Positions 11,040 to 19,948 of a stretch of DNA of 34,191 nucleotides are shown piece by piece. Numbering within the stretch: position 1 is the first letter of the stretch; each line of letters begins with the position of its first letter. The notes under the pieces were generated by a model. The model was given only the letters and a program-made list of their open reading frames with translations, ran no database searches and was not told the origin of the DNA. The translations under genes and the position numbers were made by a program. This DNA comes from Dissophora ornata (taxonomy: Eukaryota > Mortierellomycota > Mortierellomycetes > Mortierellales > Mortierellaceae): contig MU616888.1 in assembly GCA_025201705.1 (NCBI GenBank), positions 1 through 34,191 on the forward strand, read 5' to 3'.

Positions 11040-11828
11040 TTACAATTGCACAACGAAAGAGGGACATATTGTTGACGTAGGAAAGATATCACCGCCGATG
11101 CTCGAACGCCGTTGCTGCACTGGCAGCGGCCGTTGCAGTGGATGTAGTTGTTGTGGCTGTTGTTCTTGTTCTTGTTCTTGTTCTTGTACCCCCACTTCAT
11201 CTTGGTGAGAGTAAGCTGGCGGGAGAGGAACCGCGGTGCTCCATGACGACGCAGGTAGTGAGAGCCTTCGAGTCCGCCAAAAAGGCCAAGTTGATGTTGA
11301 GGGAGAGGATGAGGATTCACCGCCGGCGCTACCAGTACTGACCGTCGTGCTGGTACTGTTTTTCCTTTTCTTTTTTTTCGCTTCTGCTTTGGATGATGCC
11401 ATGACAGCTGAGAAGGATGGTGGAGGAGGGACGTTCGCAAACTCGAGGTGCAGATCTTTAAAGGTATAAATCGGTAGTGGTTGCGTGAGATCAGTGACAG
11501 ACCTAGAAGCTGTAGAAACGTCGTCGGCGGAGGCGGCAGTACTTCCATCTCTTTCTCTTTCTTCCTCTCCCACTGGGATTATGGAGTGGTTACTGCCGTC
11601 TAAAGATAGGAGTCCTTGGGAGCGGAGCCGTTGTGTCATAGGGTCTTCCACAATTACTTCGGGACCCATCTCACAAAGTATCGGAGTTGCTTGTGCAGAT
11701 GTTGGTGATGAGGATGCATGGGTAGTTGAACCCTTTCTACGTTTTTTCATGATGATGGAAATGATTGCAATCGCTTTGCCGGCGATAAGCAACGAGAAAA
11801 CGAGGATTACAACGGTCTGGCTAGACAT
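11040..11828 (-). CDS. Small single-pass membrane protein with a PPAY motif
   Basis: Intronless, 262 aa, read from the ATG at 11828. The N-terminal membrane segment (about residues 5-26, VVILVFSLLIAGKAIAIISI) is followed at once by MKKRRKG, predicting a short outside N-terminus and a cytoplasmic tail. The tail is disordered, with a VPPPPSF stretch near 133, a KKKKRK patch near 151, a PPxY motif P203-P204-A205-Y206 (LPPAYS), and a Gln/Glu repeat (EQEQEQEQQPQQ) just after it. PPxY is the established ligand of NEDD4/Rsp5 WW domains. Small single-pass PY proteins such as yeast Rcr1/2 act as ligase adaptors. This is the leftmost of five such genes in the window and the only one on the minus strand. 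Function is inferred from architecture, not homology. Confidence 0.75.
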   Translation of the reverse strand: MSSQTVVILVFSLLIAGKAIAIISIIMKKRRKGSTTHASSSPTSAQATPILCEMGPEVIVEDPMTQRLRSQGLLSLDGSNHSIIPVGEEERERDGSTAASADDVSTASRSVTDLTQPLPIYTFKDLHLEFANVPPPPSFSAVMASSKAEAKKKKRKNSTSTTVSTGSAGGESSSSPSTSTWPFWRTRRLSLPASSWSTAVPLPPAYSHQDEVGVQEQEQEQEQQPQQLHPLQRPLPVQQRRSSIGGDIFPTSTICPSFVVQL

Positions 11829-12639
11829 TGATGATCAATAAATTGATAAAAATGGTAAATTATCAAAGAAAGCAGGGGGGAAGAGGACGTAAATGAAAGA
11901 GAAATGAGATGGCGGAAATTGGAGGGAGAATATCGACAAATGAATACGCGGGAAAAGAGGCCCAAGGAGCACAAAAAGTTGTAGACGGGGTTTCCTAGCT
12001 CTGCTGTCAGGACAGTAAGAACGAGAATGTCAACAAAGGACTGTCAAGGCGCCTTTCTCCCCAAGTTCTGCATGATAGTGCCTCATTGCTGAGCGATGTT
12101 TACTATGGTGCGACTCAACCTGACCATGTGATGATCGGAGGCGTCTGACGCGTCTTACTTGTGTGGCCCGTGGCCACATCATAGGAACAATTTAGAAACT
12201 GCAAACCGTGATTGGACGTGTTCTGAGAAGGAGTTGTCGCTTTCTTTGCATGACAATAATGATAAACTTGACTGTTCAAACAAACAGGACATGGTCTTTC
12301 GTTGTTGTGGGGCTGTTCCTAATTTTTTTTTTTCCTGCAAAATGTTGTTGGATGTCAACATTGCTGCGCGTTCTCTGCCTTCTATTTTTTTTGTTCTTCT
12401 TGATCGAGCAAATTACAATGCATCCAGTCGGATCCGTGATGCCCTACAGTGATCCTAGTGTAGTGATGCAGCAGAGATCAAACAGTCTAGATCTATCTTC
12501 GGAAACGGTGTTATACACTCACACAAGCTAAAGCTCAAGCATCTTGGGTAATACAGAATGCTCTGGTAGGACACGCGTTGTGGAGCACGTTGTCTCTTCG
12601 AGAGAATACGCACCTCGAGCTTGATCAATAGGTCGCGTC
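11829..12639. other. Intergenic region with T-rich tracts
   Basis: This is the upstream region of the minus-strand PPAY gene and of the doubtful gene at 12651. A plus-strand frame at 12208-12531 encodes hydrophobic residues only because of two long T runs (near 12322 and 12388). I do not regard it as a gene, though it could be a decayed membrane-protein fragment. Confidence 0.4.
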
Positions 12640-12648
12640 TATAAAAAA
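12640..12648 (+). promoter_or_regulatory. TATA-like element
   Basis: TATAAAAAA ends only two bases before the ATG at 12651. If it is a real TATA box, transcription would begin downstream of that ATG, and translation of the 12651 frame would more likely start at the in-frame ATG near 12741. Confidence 0.3.
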
Positions 12649-12650
12649 CT

Positions 12651-13016
12651 ATGCGAGGCACGAGAGACAAGGCTCCAAACCTCTCCGATCGCATTCGTCC
12701 ACGCCACGCCTCCACCAATGACGTCTCGGATGCTTCCAAGATGAGCATCCGATATATGACTACCCCGATGCATACCGCTATCCCATGTAAGACTATCCGC
12801 GCTACGAACGCGCTATCCATCCCCTCTTGTTCAAGCGATCGGGACGCTGATGCCGATGCCAACGTGGCTGCCAACACCATGGGAGCGGGTGAGACGGCGA
12901 CTGCCACATCTGAGGAAGACGAGGACAACGACAAATACATGTACATGTACAGGCCGTTTTGGTCCCTCCACTTCTGGTACGGAGGCATGCTGCCGTATCG
13001 TCACCTATACTTTTGA
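12651..13016 (+). CDS. Doubtful small hypothetical protein
   Basis: Open frame of 121 aa with codon use like the real genes here (many C-ending codons, GAC/GAG/AAC runs), which favours the plus strand. A long competing frame lies on the minus strand (12455-12988) with a possible membrane segment, so the strand is not settled. The product has no recognised domain: a basic N-terminus containing SDRIR, then an acidic SEEDEDND stretch, then an aromatic tail (YMYMYRPFWSLHFWYGG, ending LPYRHLYF). The SDRIR string also occurs in the conserved block of the PY protein at 16513, but five residues may be chance. It could be a truncated relative of the PY family that lost its membrane exon, or noise. Confidence 0.3.
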   Translation: MRGTRDKAPNLSDRIRPRHASTNDVSDASKMSIRYMTTPMHTAIPCKTIRATNALSIPSCSSDRDADADANVAANTMGAGETATATSEEDEDNDKYMYMYRPFWSLHFWYGGMLPYRHLYF

Positions 13017-13447
13017 AGGATTCGCGGGTCAAACTGGCAGACCGAACCTTGCCAAATGCTAGTTTTGTAGAAGATATTCGCCCACACAGGAAAGAAATGT
13101 CGTGGAATCTTCAGCATTATGAAGCAATAAAAAGATGCAGACAACTCCCAAGAACAATGACGTGTGGCGTCGATGGATGTTTGATTATATGGACATCTAC
13201 AGGACCAGCAGGTTCCCTAGTTCTGATCAGGGTGTTGAGATCATAAAGTGGCGGACATAGGCCCTTCGGAAGTGGTTCCACTCTGACAGAGGTGATGACG
13301 ATGATCAGCTTGTCTACTCGTGATAAAATGCCTCCGGAATTGGGTAAGGTAGTTCTGCTCATCATTAGATATGCAAAACCCTAGATCTTTTCATGCCACC
13401 AGGGGCGAGTCTTCTGGCTCTTCTCAGGCGGTCTTTGTTGGACACTT

Positions 13448-13461
13448 GAGTATAAATACTC
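13448..13461 (+). promoter_or_regulatory. Palindromic TATA-box element of the Trp-rich protein gene
   Basis: GAGTATAAATACTC contains a TATAAATA core inside a nearly perfect inverted repeat. It lies 111 bases upstream of the ATG at 13572, which fits a start site near 13480-13490 and a leader of about 85 nt. Confidence 0.5.
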
Positions 13462-13571
13462 AACCTTCGTTGCTCGAATCTCAAGGACAGTTGCATAATC
13501 ACATCATCAAATCCTTCTCCAAGCTCTGTTCATCTATATTATACGACCTGGAAACCTGGAAACCTAACAAT

Positions 13572-13853
13572 ATGCACTTCCGATCTGCACTTTTCACTGT
13601 CTTGATTGTGTCTTTCGTGGCCACAGCGCAGACTGTACCTCTCTCGTCCGATCCCTCGACGATCGCCGCGGCGAACTCTCCCCCAGGACAGAACTCACCT
13701 TCGCCTCAGATCTATAGCCCGGCCGTTCCAAATGGTGGCGCAACCGTCGCGTCTACTTCCCCCGATGACGGCGATAACTCAAAATGGGGCTGGGGTTGGG
13801 GATGCGGTGATTGGCACTTCCCCTGGTGGCGCTATCGTGATTGGTGGTGCTAA
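13572..13853 (+). CDS. Small secreted Trp-rich protein
   Basis: Intronless, 93 aa. A clear signal peptide (residues 1-19, core ALFTVLIVSFVATAQ) precedes a Ser/Pro/Ala/Asn-rich spacer (20-70). The end is a striking aromatic tail, residues 71-93, with eight Trp (72, 74, 76, 81, 85, 86, 91, 92), two Cys (78 and 93), and repeated GW and WW pairs. The final residue is Cys. No family is recognised. Size, secretion signal and composition are those of a small secreted protein; the Trp-rich tail could insert in membranes, bind carbohydrate, or self-assemble. These are hypotheses. A TATA box is in place upstream. The gene converges on the proteasome beta-4 gene. Confidence 0.65.
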   Translation: MHFRSALFTVLIVSFVATAQTVPLSSDPSTIAAANSPPGQNSPSPQIYSPAVPNGGATVASTSPDDGDNSKWGWGWGCGDWHFPWWRYRDWWC

Positions 13854-14224
13854 TGAGGTGAATGGAGCCCACTGATCTACTGGAATCAGGGTCAGATCTG
13901 TTTACGACGAATCGCTCAGCCTGCCCTGATCGTTCCTTCAATAGGCATGTAGCCTTTGCCCTACGAGTGCATCCAGAGTACTTTGAATAAAGTACATGAG
14001 TCTATGACTTCTGTATCCCAAAGGCACCGGGACTCGTGGTTGAGGTCACTCAGCATTACACATGTCAGCCAATATCCATTTGGGGTTATTTATTTTGTTT
14101 TTATCGAAGAGGTTGAAGGAAGCATCCAGGAAATCTGCAAGACTGGTTCTGCATCTTCAATTGAACGCTCCCGTGTATCTCTCATCATCTCTAGATCGCC
14201 ATTGTGTTTTCCGCTTGTTTATCT
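13854..14224. other. Convergent intergenic region
   Basis: Between the stops of the Trp-rich gene (+) and the proteasome gene (-). No frame with domains is visible. It probably holds both 3' untranslated regions. Confidence 0.5.
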
Positions 14225-14906
14225 TCAAAGCTGAACGATGCGGATACCATCCTTGTTGACAACCTTGGCAACAAAGTCCGGCATGTTCAGAATCATACGT
14301 GATCTGAGTTCGCCAATGCACTTCTGCAATAGCTTGATGCCCTCCTCCTCCGTGATATCCTCGCGGTGGTACCGATCCAGAAGCGATAGACAGTAGTAAG
14401 CGCCATAGCCATGTGCAGCAAAGGGCACATCTGCCAATGACGCCAAATGATCGAGCCAGTACAACGCAGGCTTGTTCGTCTTCACATCGTATCCTGCAAT
14501 CAACAAGTTGACCGAGTACGGTTTCTAATAAGCGCCAAATTGAGCGTCGTTAGCTTTGAGGATACACCATCGTGGCCTTGGTAGAGCGTGGGAGATATAT
14601 TAGGGAGGAGATGGTGTTTACCCTGCTACGCAAGCTGTCAGCCAACTCGCGTCTGGCAAAAGAGGCGACTGCCCGAGGACTGAGCTCGATACCGTTTCGG
14701 ATTCCGTACAACTTGATGTTTCGCTCGATATATTCTGAAAAATGGACACCATCGCCAGGCTCGCCCGAGAAGAGCATGAGCGCGTGTGAGTTCAGTTCCC
14801 TGGACTTGTCCTCGCCAATCTTCATGAGGGTAATCGATGCAACCGCCTTGGAGTCGTACGCGGTGATGACAAAGTCCTTGCCCGTGATGCCGAAAAGAGT
14901 GTCCAT
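14225..14906 (-). CDS. PRE1: 20S proteasome subunit beta-4 (PSMB2/Pre1 type)
   Basis: Two exons on the minus strand: 14906-14622 and 14524-14225, with a 97-nt GT-AG intron between SLRSR and KPYSVN. The joined protein is 194 aa, against 198-201 aa for yeast Pre1 and human PSMB2. Colinear family features are the N-terminal TLFGITGKDFVITAYDSKAV, GEPGDGVHFSEYIERN, LYGIRNGIELSP, FARRELADSLRSR, NLLIAGYD, FAAHGYGAYYCLSLLDRYH and GIKLLQKCIGELRSR. The subunit starts directly at Met and lacks a propeptide and catalytic Thr1, as expected of the non-catalytic beta-4 subunit. It is structural in the outer beta ring of the 20S core. The neighbouring membrane proteins are unrelated, so this is a housekeeping gene inside an accessory stretch. 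Confidence 0.95.
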
Positions 14907-15593
14907 GTTTTATATGATTTCGTCTTCGTGTCGTTTGTAAGGTCCCGGTTGCTGTTGTTGTCAGGTGTTGGTGTCCGCTGAGCTTTGATGTTGGAATGAA
15001 AGAGTGAAAGAGACGTGTGCACGAGTGGAGCAGAGGCGAATGACTGTTCGCATTGAGCAAAGGACCTTTTCTTCCTGTGTGTGCACCGCACGCGTGCGTG
15101 TGCGCGTTTCCTGTGGCATACGTAGTCTAATGATACCCTTAATCATATAGATGCAGTCACGTCACTGCCGCTGCAAACGCGCCTCGATGGTGCGGTCTCC
15201 AGGGGTTCGTTCTGTTTACGAAACAGGCAAGGCTGGCATCGGCAACTCGCTCGAACCTGAATATTCACGGCGAGAATCCATGCAGTGTATGGTTCAGTAA
15301 AACGACCAGAAAACAGGGTGCTCCTGTCCATACCTCGTCGAGCTATTTTTTTTTTTCGACTTCACGCATGCTTCGCCTGTTTTGGCAGCAACCCCCAGGA
15401 CTTTTTACCTTGGTCCTCTCTCTCTCCTTCGCCACACATTTATCTCTCACCCCTCCCACACACACACTAACCCACGTCCCCTCACTCACCCCACTCTCCG
15501 TTCTGTCGTCCTGCGCCCTCCATTCACATCACTTGCTCTCCAAACTACGCCAAGATCCCATCCAAATAACGATAATCTACTCAACAGTCAATC
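14907..15593. other. Divergent intergenic region between proteasome gene and PY gene
   Basis: Holds the promoters of the minus-strand proteasome gene and the plus-strand PY gene. An alternating CG/TG stretch lies near 15086-15106, a T/C run at 15346-15358, and a C/A/T-rich leader from about 15400 to the ATG at 15594. I did not find a proteasome PACE element (GGTGGCAAA). Confidence 0.45.
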
Positions 15594-16052
15594 ATGGACG
15601 GTATGGGAGGTTTCTTGCTGCTCGTCGTCGCTGTCCTTTGTGGCGGGGTTACATATGGCGTTTATTGCTGCATCAAAAAATGCAACCGACACGGCCTCCT
15701 CTTCGATCCCCAAGGACCGACAACGCTTCCTACTGTTGCTCCTGGGGCCACAGAAATAGCGATGGATCAGTCGGGTCACATAGCTCCAGTCAAGTTGCTT
15801 AGTGCAAGAGTGTCAAACCAGATCCGGCAGCAACAACAGCAGCGAGAAGCCCACGATCCATCGATGGTCACAGCCACGACCGTCACCACTCCAGCCAGTG
15901 CTGCTGCCAACTCTGACAGCGCGGATTCGTATGAGCTGGACACGGTCACAATTGTGCCTCTGCCAAGATACGAAAGGTTGCCACAAGCATCAGCTCAATA
16001 CACTGCAGGACCCGAGGCTGAGTCGCCGAGGCCACCAGCGTATTCTCTCTGA
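15594..16052 (+). CDS. Small single-pass membrane protein with C-terminal PPAY and the LLSARVS block
   Basis: Intronless, 152 aa. The membrane segment is residues 6-27 (GFLLLVVAVLCGGVTYGVYC), followed by CIKKCNRH, so the tail should be cytosolic and the juxtamembrane cysteines could be lipidated. The conserved block PVKLLSARVSNQIRQQQQQ occupies residues 65-83 and is almost repeated in the next gene (PVRLLSARVSDRIRQQQQ). A Thr/Ala-rich region follows, then LPRY (123-126) and a canonical PPAY motif (147-150) two residues from the end (PPAYSL). The combination suggests an Rsp5/NEDD4 adaptor in the style of yeast Rcr1/2, but no sequence homology is claimed. It lies 460 nt upstream of its paralogue on the same strand, consistent with tandem duplication. 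Confidence 0.8.
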   Translation: MDGMGGFLLLVVAVLCGGVTYGVYCCIKKCNRHGLLFDPQGPTTLPTVAPGATEIAMDQSGHIAPVKLLSARVSNQIRQQQQQREAHDPSMVTATTVTTPASAAANSDSADSYELDTVTIVPLPRYERLPQASAQYTAGPEAESPRPPAYSL

Positions 16053-16082
16053 AGAGCATACAAAGGGACTACCCACTTTGCC

Positions 16083-16111
16083 AAAAAAAAAAAAAAAAAA
16101 AAAACCCCCCC
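16083..16111 (+). repeat. A22-C7 homopolymer tract
   Basis: Twenty-two A followed by seven C, 30 bases after the PY gene stop. It may be a genuine homopolymer in the 3' untranslated region; its length is prone to sequencing error. Confidence 0.8.
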
Positions 16112-16512
16112 AGTCAACCTAATCGCACATACCTTAATTTAGTTTCATAAACAACCGGGTTCTGTCGACCCATGCGGAAGCACAGTATTGCTTCCATTTT
16201 TCTTTCTTTTTTTCAGATTGTCTAGTCTAGTTACAAACAATGAGGGATTATTTCGACTTTATCTGTTTTGTGGCCATTTTTGTTGCCAGTGCGGATATCG
16301 ATGAGGCAAACCAGCAATTGGGGATATATCTTCCAGATGTTGTTCTTTTTTCACCTTTCCTTTCCTTATCTTCTTTTCATCATCCTTGCTTCCACTCATA
16401 TGTTCTTGTGCTTTCAACTCTCCATCGGTTCCAAAATTGTCAGCATCGTAACCAACAGAAAAGAAAGAGACCGAGACAGAAGAAACGTCGTCAGCAAGAA
16501 GTTGTCATCTCA

Positions 16513-17124
16513 ATGGATTTAGTTATCATCGTCGTTTGCTGTGTTTTGTGTTGCTGTTGCCTCAGGATCTTTAAGGATCGGCAACTCCGGAGAACCGGCC
16601 ATCGTGGTTCAACAGACCAACCTCAAATTCCTATAACAGTCGTTCACTTGTCTTCAGTGTCTTCAGTCTCAGAGCCAGGGTCAAGGGCAGTATCAGAACT
16701 CAGGATTGGAATATCTACAGTCGTACCTTCTGCAGACCACGTCAACCCGGTCAGATTGCTCAGTGCGAGAGTATCAGATAGAATCAGGCAACAGCAGCAA
16801 CATCACCAAGAGGAAGAAGAGGATGGTCCAAGGGACTTTGAAGAGTATGTTCTGGAGGATATTGATGCTTTGCCGGCATATGAACGTCCATCATCACCAC
16901 TTACGGCACAGGAACATCCTGTGACGGAACTGCGATTTCAGGTCGAGGGCTTGTCCGAAACTATAGATGCGCCGCCAGAGTATTCGCCTCGGGAGGAGGA
17001 AGATCCAGCAGCACCGCCAAGCACTGTGTCGATCCCCATGCCTGCTGACGCAGAGTCGGAACCACAACCGTCTCCGCCGAATTCGGATACCACATGTCCT
17101 CTTGCAGGAAGCGCAACTTCCTAG
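16513..17124 (+). CDS. Cys-rich single-pass membrane protein with PPEY and the LLSARVS block
   Basis: 203 aa from the ATG at 16513. The open frame extends upstream to 16240 with its own ATG, but that part reads as a T/C-rich leader, and only the later start places the membrane segment at the N-terminus as in the paralogues. The membrane segment (residues 3-19) contains VCCVLCCCC, six cysteines within eight positions, which are strong palmitoylation candidates. The shared block PVRLLSARVSDRIRQQQQ is at 79-96, then an acidic EEEEDG stretch, LPAY (120-123), PPEY (154-157) and a Pro/Glu/Ser-rich tail. It is the tandem paralogue of the gene at 15594. The proposed role as a ubiquitin-ligase adaptor rests on the motif and on yeast precedents. 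The alternative long start would give 294 aa with a different topology. Confidence 0.75.
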   Translation: MDLVIIVVCCVLCCCCLRIFKDRQLRRTGHRGSTDQPQIPITVVHLSSVSSVSEPGSRAVSELRIGISTVVPSADHVNPVRLLSARVSDRIRQQQQHHQEEEEDGPRDFEEYVLEDIDALPAYERPSSPLTAQEHPVTELRFQVEGLSETIDAPPEYSPREEEDPAAPPSTVSIPMPADAESEPQPSPPNSDTTCPLAGSATS

Positions 17125-17499
17125 CCGGCTTTTACGCATATTCTATACCCCTGGATAAATATTTGTATCGAAGCCCTAATTATTAAACACAGCAAAAAGA
17201 TATTTGAGAGGTTGCGATTTTCGCACAGAAGAGAGAATTAAAATAAAATCCCGCACTGAGCCCCCCACACTCAGCCCTCGTTCGCACGCACCATGCCGGC
17301 GAAAAATATCTCACCTGCATCATTTGCTACTCCCCTTAATAACCTTAAAGGAACAGACTCTTCCTTTTCGGTTATTGAAACCAGGCAGGAGGGGACATGG
17401 GTTGTCTGAGGTTGGCCAGGAAGGCGACTCGGAGCTTCAGGAACCGTGGTACCTTGCCTTGCCTTTGCCTTTGTCACGCGACAGCAACTAGTAGTCGGT
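17125..17499. other. Intergenic region
   Basis: 3' flank of the Cys-rich PY gene. No gene is visible. It leads into the minisatellite. Confidence 0.4.
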
Positions 17500-18070
17500 C
17501 ATCTCACCCAGCTCATCCTCTCAGCTCGCTCAGCTCGGTTACACATTTTATCGCTTGAGCTGGAAATTTTATCGCTCGAGCTGGAAGTTTTTATCGCTCG
17601 AGCTCCTTCAGCTCACCTACACGTTTTATCGCTCGAGCTGGAAATTTTTATCGCTNNNNNNNNNNNNNNNNNNNNNNNNNNNNNNNNNNNNNNNNNNNNN
17701 NNNNNNNNNNNNNNNNNNNNNNNNNNNNNNNNNNNNNNNNNNNNNNNNNNNNNNNNNNNNNNNNNNNNNNNNNNNNNNNNNNNNNNNNNNNNNNNNNNNN
17801 NNNNNNNNNNNNNNNNNNNNNNNNNNNNNNNNNNNNNNNNNNNNNNNNNNNNNNNNNNNNNNNNNNNNNNNNNNNNNNNNNNNNNNNNNNNNNNNNNNNN
17901 NNNNNNNNNNNNNNNNNNNNNNNNNGTTTTATCGCTCGAGTTGGAGGGTTTTATCGCTCGAGCTCCTTCAGCTCACTTACACGTTTTATCGCTCGAGCTG
18001 GAAATTTTATCGCCGGAGCTCCTTCAGCTCACCCAGCTCAGGTTACAAATTGTCATCGCTCGAGCTGGCG
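17500..18070. repeat. Minisatellite of TTTTATCGCTCGAGCT units, interrupted by a gap
   Basis: Copies of a core TTTTATCGCTCGAGCTGGAA recur about every 22-24 bases on both sides of a run of N. They alternate with a second unit, CCTTCAGCTCACCTACACG, giving a higher-order period of roughly 60-65 bases. The core contains the palindrome CTCGAG and the longer self-complementary stretch AGCTCGAGCT, so single strands could fold. Degenerate AGCTC copies extend to about 17500 on the left. The repeat is open in two frames and yields an artificial repetitive peptide (IARAPSAHLHVLSLELE-like); I do not regard this as a gene. Confidence 0.85.
17656..17925. other. Assembly gap (270 N)
   Basis: A run of 270 undetermined bases inside the minisatellite. 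Repeat sequence flanks both sides, so the gap almost certainly hides more repeat units, and its stated length may not be the true length. Confidence 0.98.
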
Positions 18071-19948
18071 CTCGGGAGAGTTGGTGCAATTCAAAGTCTA
18101 GACGGCTCTAATATCAGTTCAGTTGTTGCTTCTCACCATCGCTTTTACTCGACCATTCTCGGTTTTTGCTTCAGGCGCTTATTTGGTAGTTGGTAGTATA
18201 ACTGATGACTGAGTTGGCAGGGAGATGATGGCGGTAGAATGCGAAAGTAAACGCCACAAGAGTTTTTTTTATTATTAGAAGGAACTGGAGAAAGGTATAT
18301 CGGCGTCACGCGACATCAAAACGCGTCTTGAACCTAGGCGCACGATTGTCACAGTAACCGCGATACCGATGTCGCCGTGCAATGAACACGACAACCACGC
18401 ACGCCCGAGGAAGAAGAAGAAGAAGAAGAAACTGATCTGGAACAAAAGGAAGTTGTTGCTTCCATAGGCGTCCATGTCCGGGGCTAGAGAAAGGGAAACA
18501 CCTTCCAAAAGGCACGTGTGAGAGCCGCTGAATCGTCGAAGACCAGGCAATATAAGGAGAGTCATGTGTTGCAGCATCCAATTTTCACGTCCCAAGAGTT
18601 TACTGGGTATAAGGAGGAAGTCTCAAGTGACCCCGACAGGACCGAGGAGCCGGTACCTGTCCAAGTGCGTCCTGCAGTGACTCAGGACATCGAGCGGGAA
18701 TCTCAGTAGCAGCAGCAGCCAGATTAAAGTATCTCGAGTTCAAAGAGGGAGGTTGCTAGCAAGTAGTGTTGAGCAGGTGAACTGCAGGAAGAGGATCATC
18801 GAGCTGATCGACCTTCTTTCGCAGGCATAGTTGAAATGACAAAGAGAAAACATATAACAGGCTTCACCCATCTAATCTTTTTACTGTCAAGAACATGGGG
18901 ATGTGAGACAAAGGCGTGAGATAAAATAAAAAGCCCAAAATAACAAAGACGACCAAAATAACAAAGCGGCGGCGCTCTATTTTCGCTTCTGCACAGTTTG
19001 GTAGATTAATATGGGACAGATCACAGGAACTAGCAGCTTGAATGTTATGTATGCCCACTGCCGCAATGCTATCACATTCTATAGACTTGCAAGCCCATCC
19101 TCTGCGCTGTTGATGTTGAGCTTGTGACTTCCAGGAATATGAAAGTTCACGCTCCTTGATGTTTTTCCGGGAGACGACCATTTCCCAGGTGATGTACTTT
19201 ATGGAATAAGGCCTAGAACAATGCAACCTTCATGTGTTCTGGACGTCAATGTCTGGCCGAACTGCCGCCACAGCACTCGCCCACGAGATACGGAGCGAGT
19301 AATAGAGAGCGGCGACCGGAGAGAACCAGAGACCCATCGCAGGTGAGACCTATTACGTATAAAGTACTGCCGCCGAGAGACGTAGTGTTTATTTTTGGTC
19401 TCGCAATCCTCCCCTTCAATGTTGTGCAGACTATGTATTCGTGATTTGTAACGAGGGGCGCAGAGCCTCGGAGAATCCCCCGGTAGCCTTTTCTTCTATG
19501 GGTTGTGGCGAGTGTTGATTTCTTGGTCAAATATGATCCGGAGTGAGTACCCGCTCAGCAAGCCATTAACCAGAAGTCCTTTTCTTGATCCAGGTGCCGT
19601 CGTCCTTTTAAATTTAAATTTAAATTTTTTGCCCTATGCTTTTGTCATTGCCATGGCTACGAGTAGACGGGGGAGGGAAAGAAACACTCTCAATTTCCGA
19701 GGGCGTACTTTTCGCCTGCATTGACTGTTCTTTGCTAGAGTGCCCGTGACTCCAGATAGTCAAAAAAGGAAAGTAATAATGTTTCAAAAACAAAGAAATG
19801 CCTTCCGTTGCCGCCATTCATTCGGGCTGTCGTGTGCACAAGAAGAACCATAAATACCCCCAACGTAATTTCGTCTCCCTCCTTTCTTTCGTCCTTGTTC
19901 CCTTGTTGTTGTTGCAGCTCCTCCCTTTTCGCCCTCTCTACTCGCCCA
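18071..19948. other. Long intergenic region, possibly with decayed gene remnants
   Basis: No complete gene is supported. An (AAG)n run at about 18408-18430 and an ATTTAAATTTAAATTT tract at about 19612-19628 are simple repeats. Frames at 18518-18709 (+), 18864-19226 (-; a hydrophobic stretch near its end, no ATG at its start) and 19232-19444 (+; contains ELPPQHSP, similar in spacing to ELPPAYSR of the next gene) could be remnants of PY-family copies. Each is short and none has intact membrane plus PPxY architecture. Confidence 0.35.

Noticed and set aside
17446..18196. Two long plus-strand frames across the minisatellite
   Set aside because: They are open because the repeat unit lacks stops and because the gap of N is read through. 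The peptide is the repeat itself.
18275..18595. Minus-strand frame with a Phe-rich membrane-like segment
   Set aside because: The Phe run is the antisense of an (AAG)n microsatellite. No codon bias or motif supports it.
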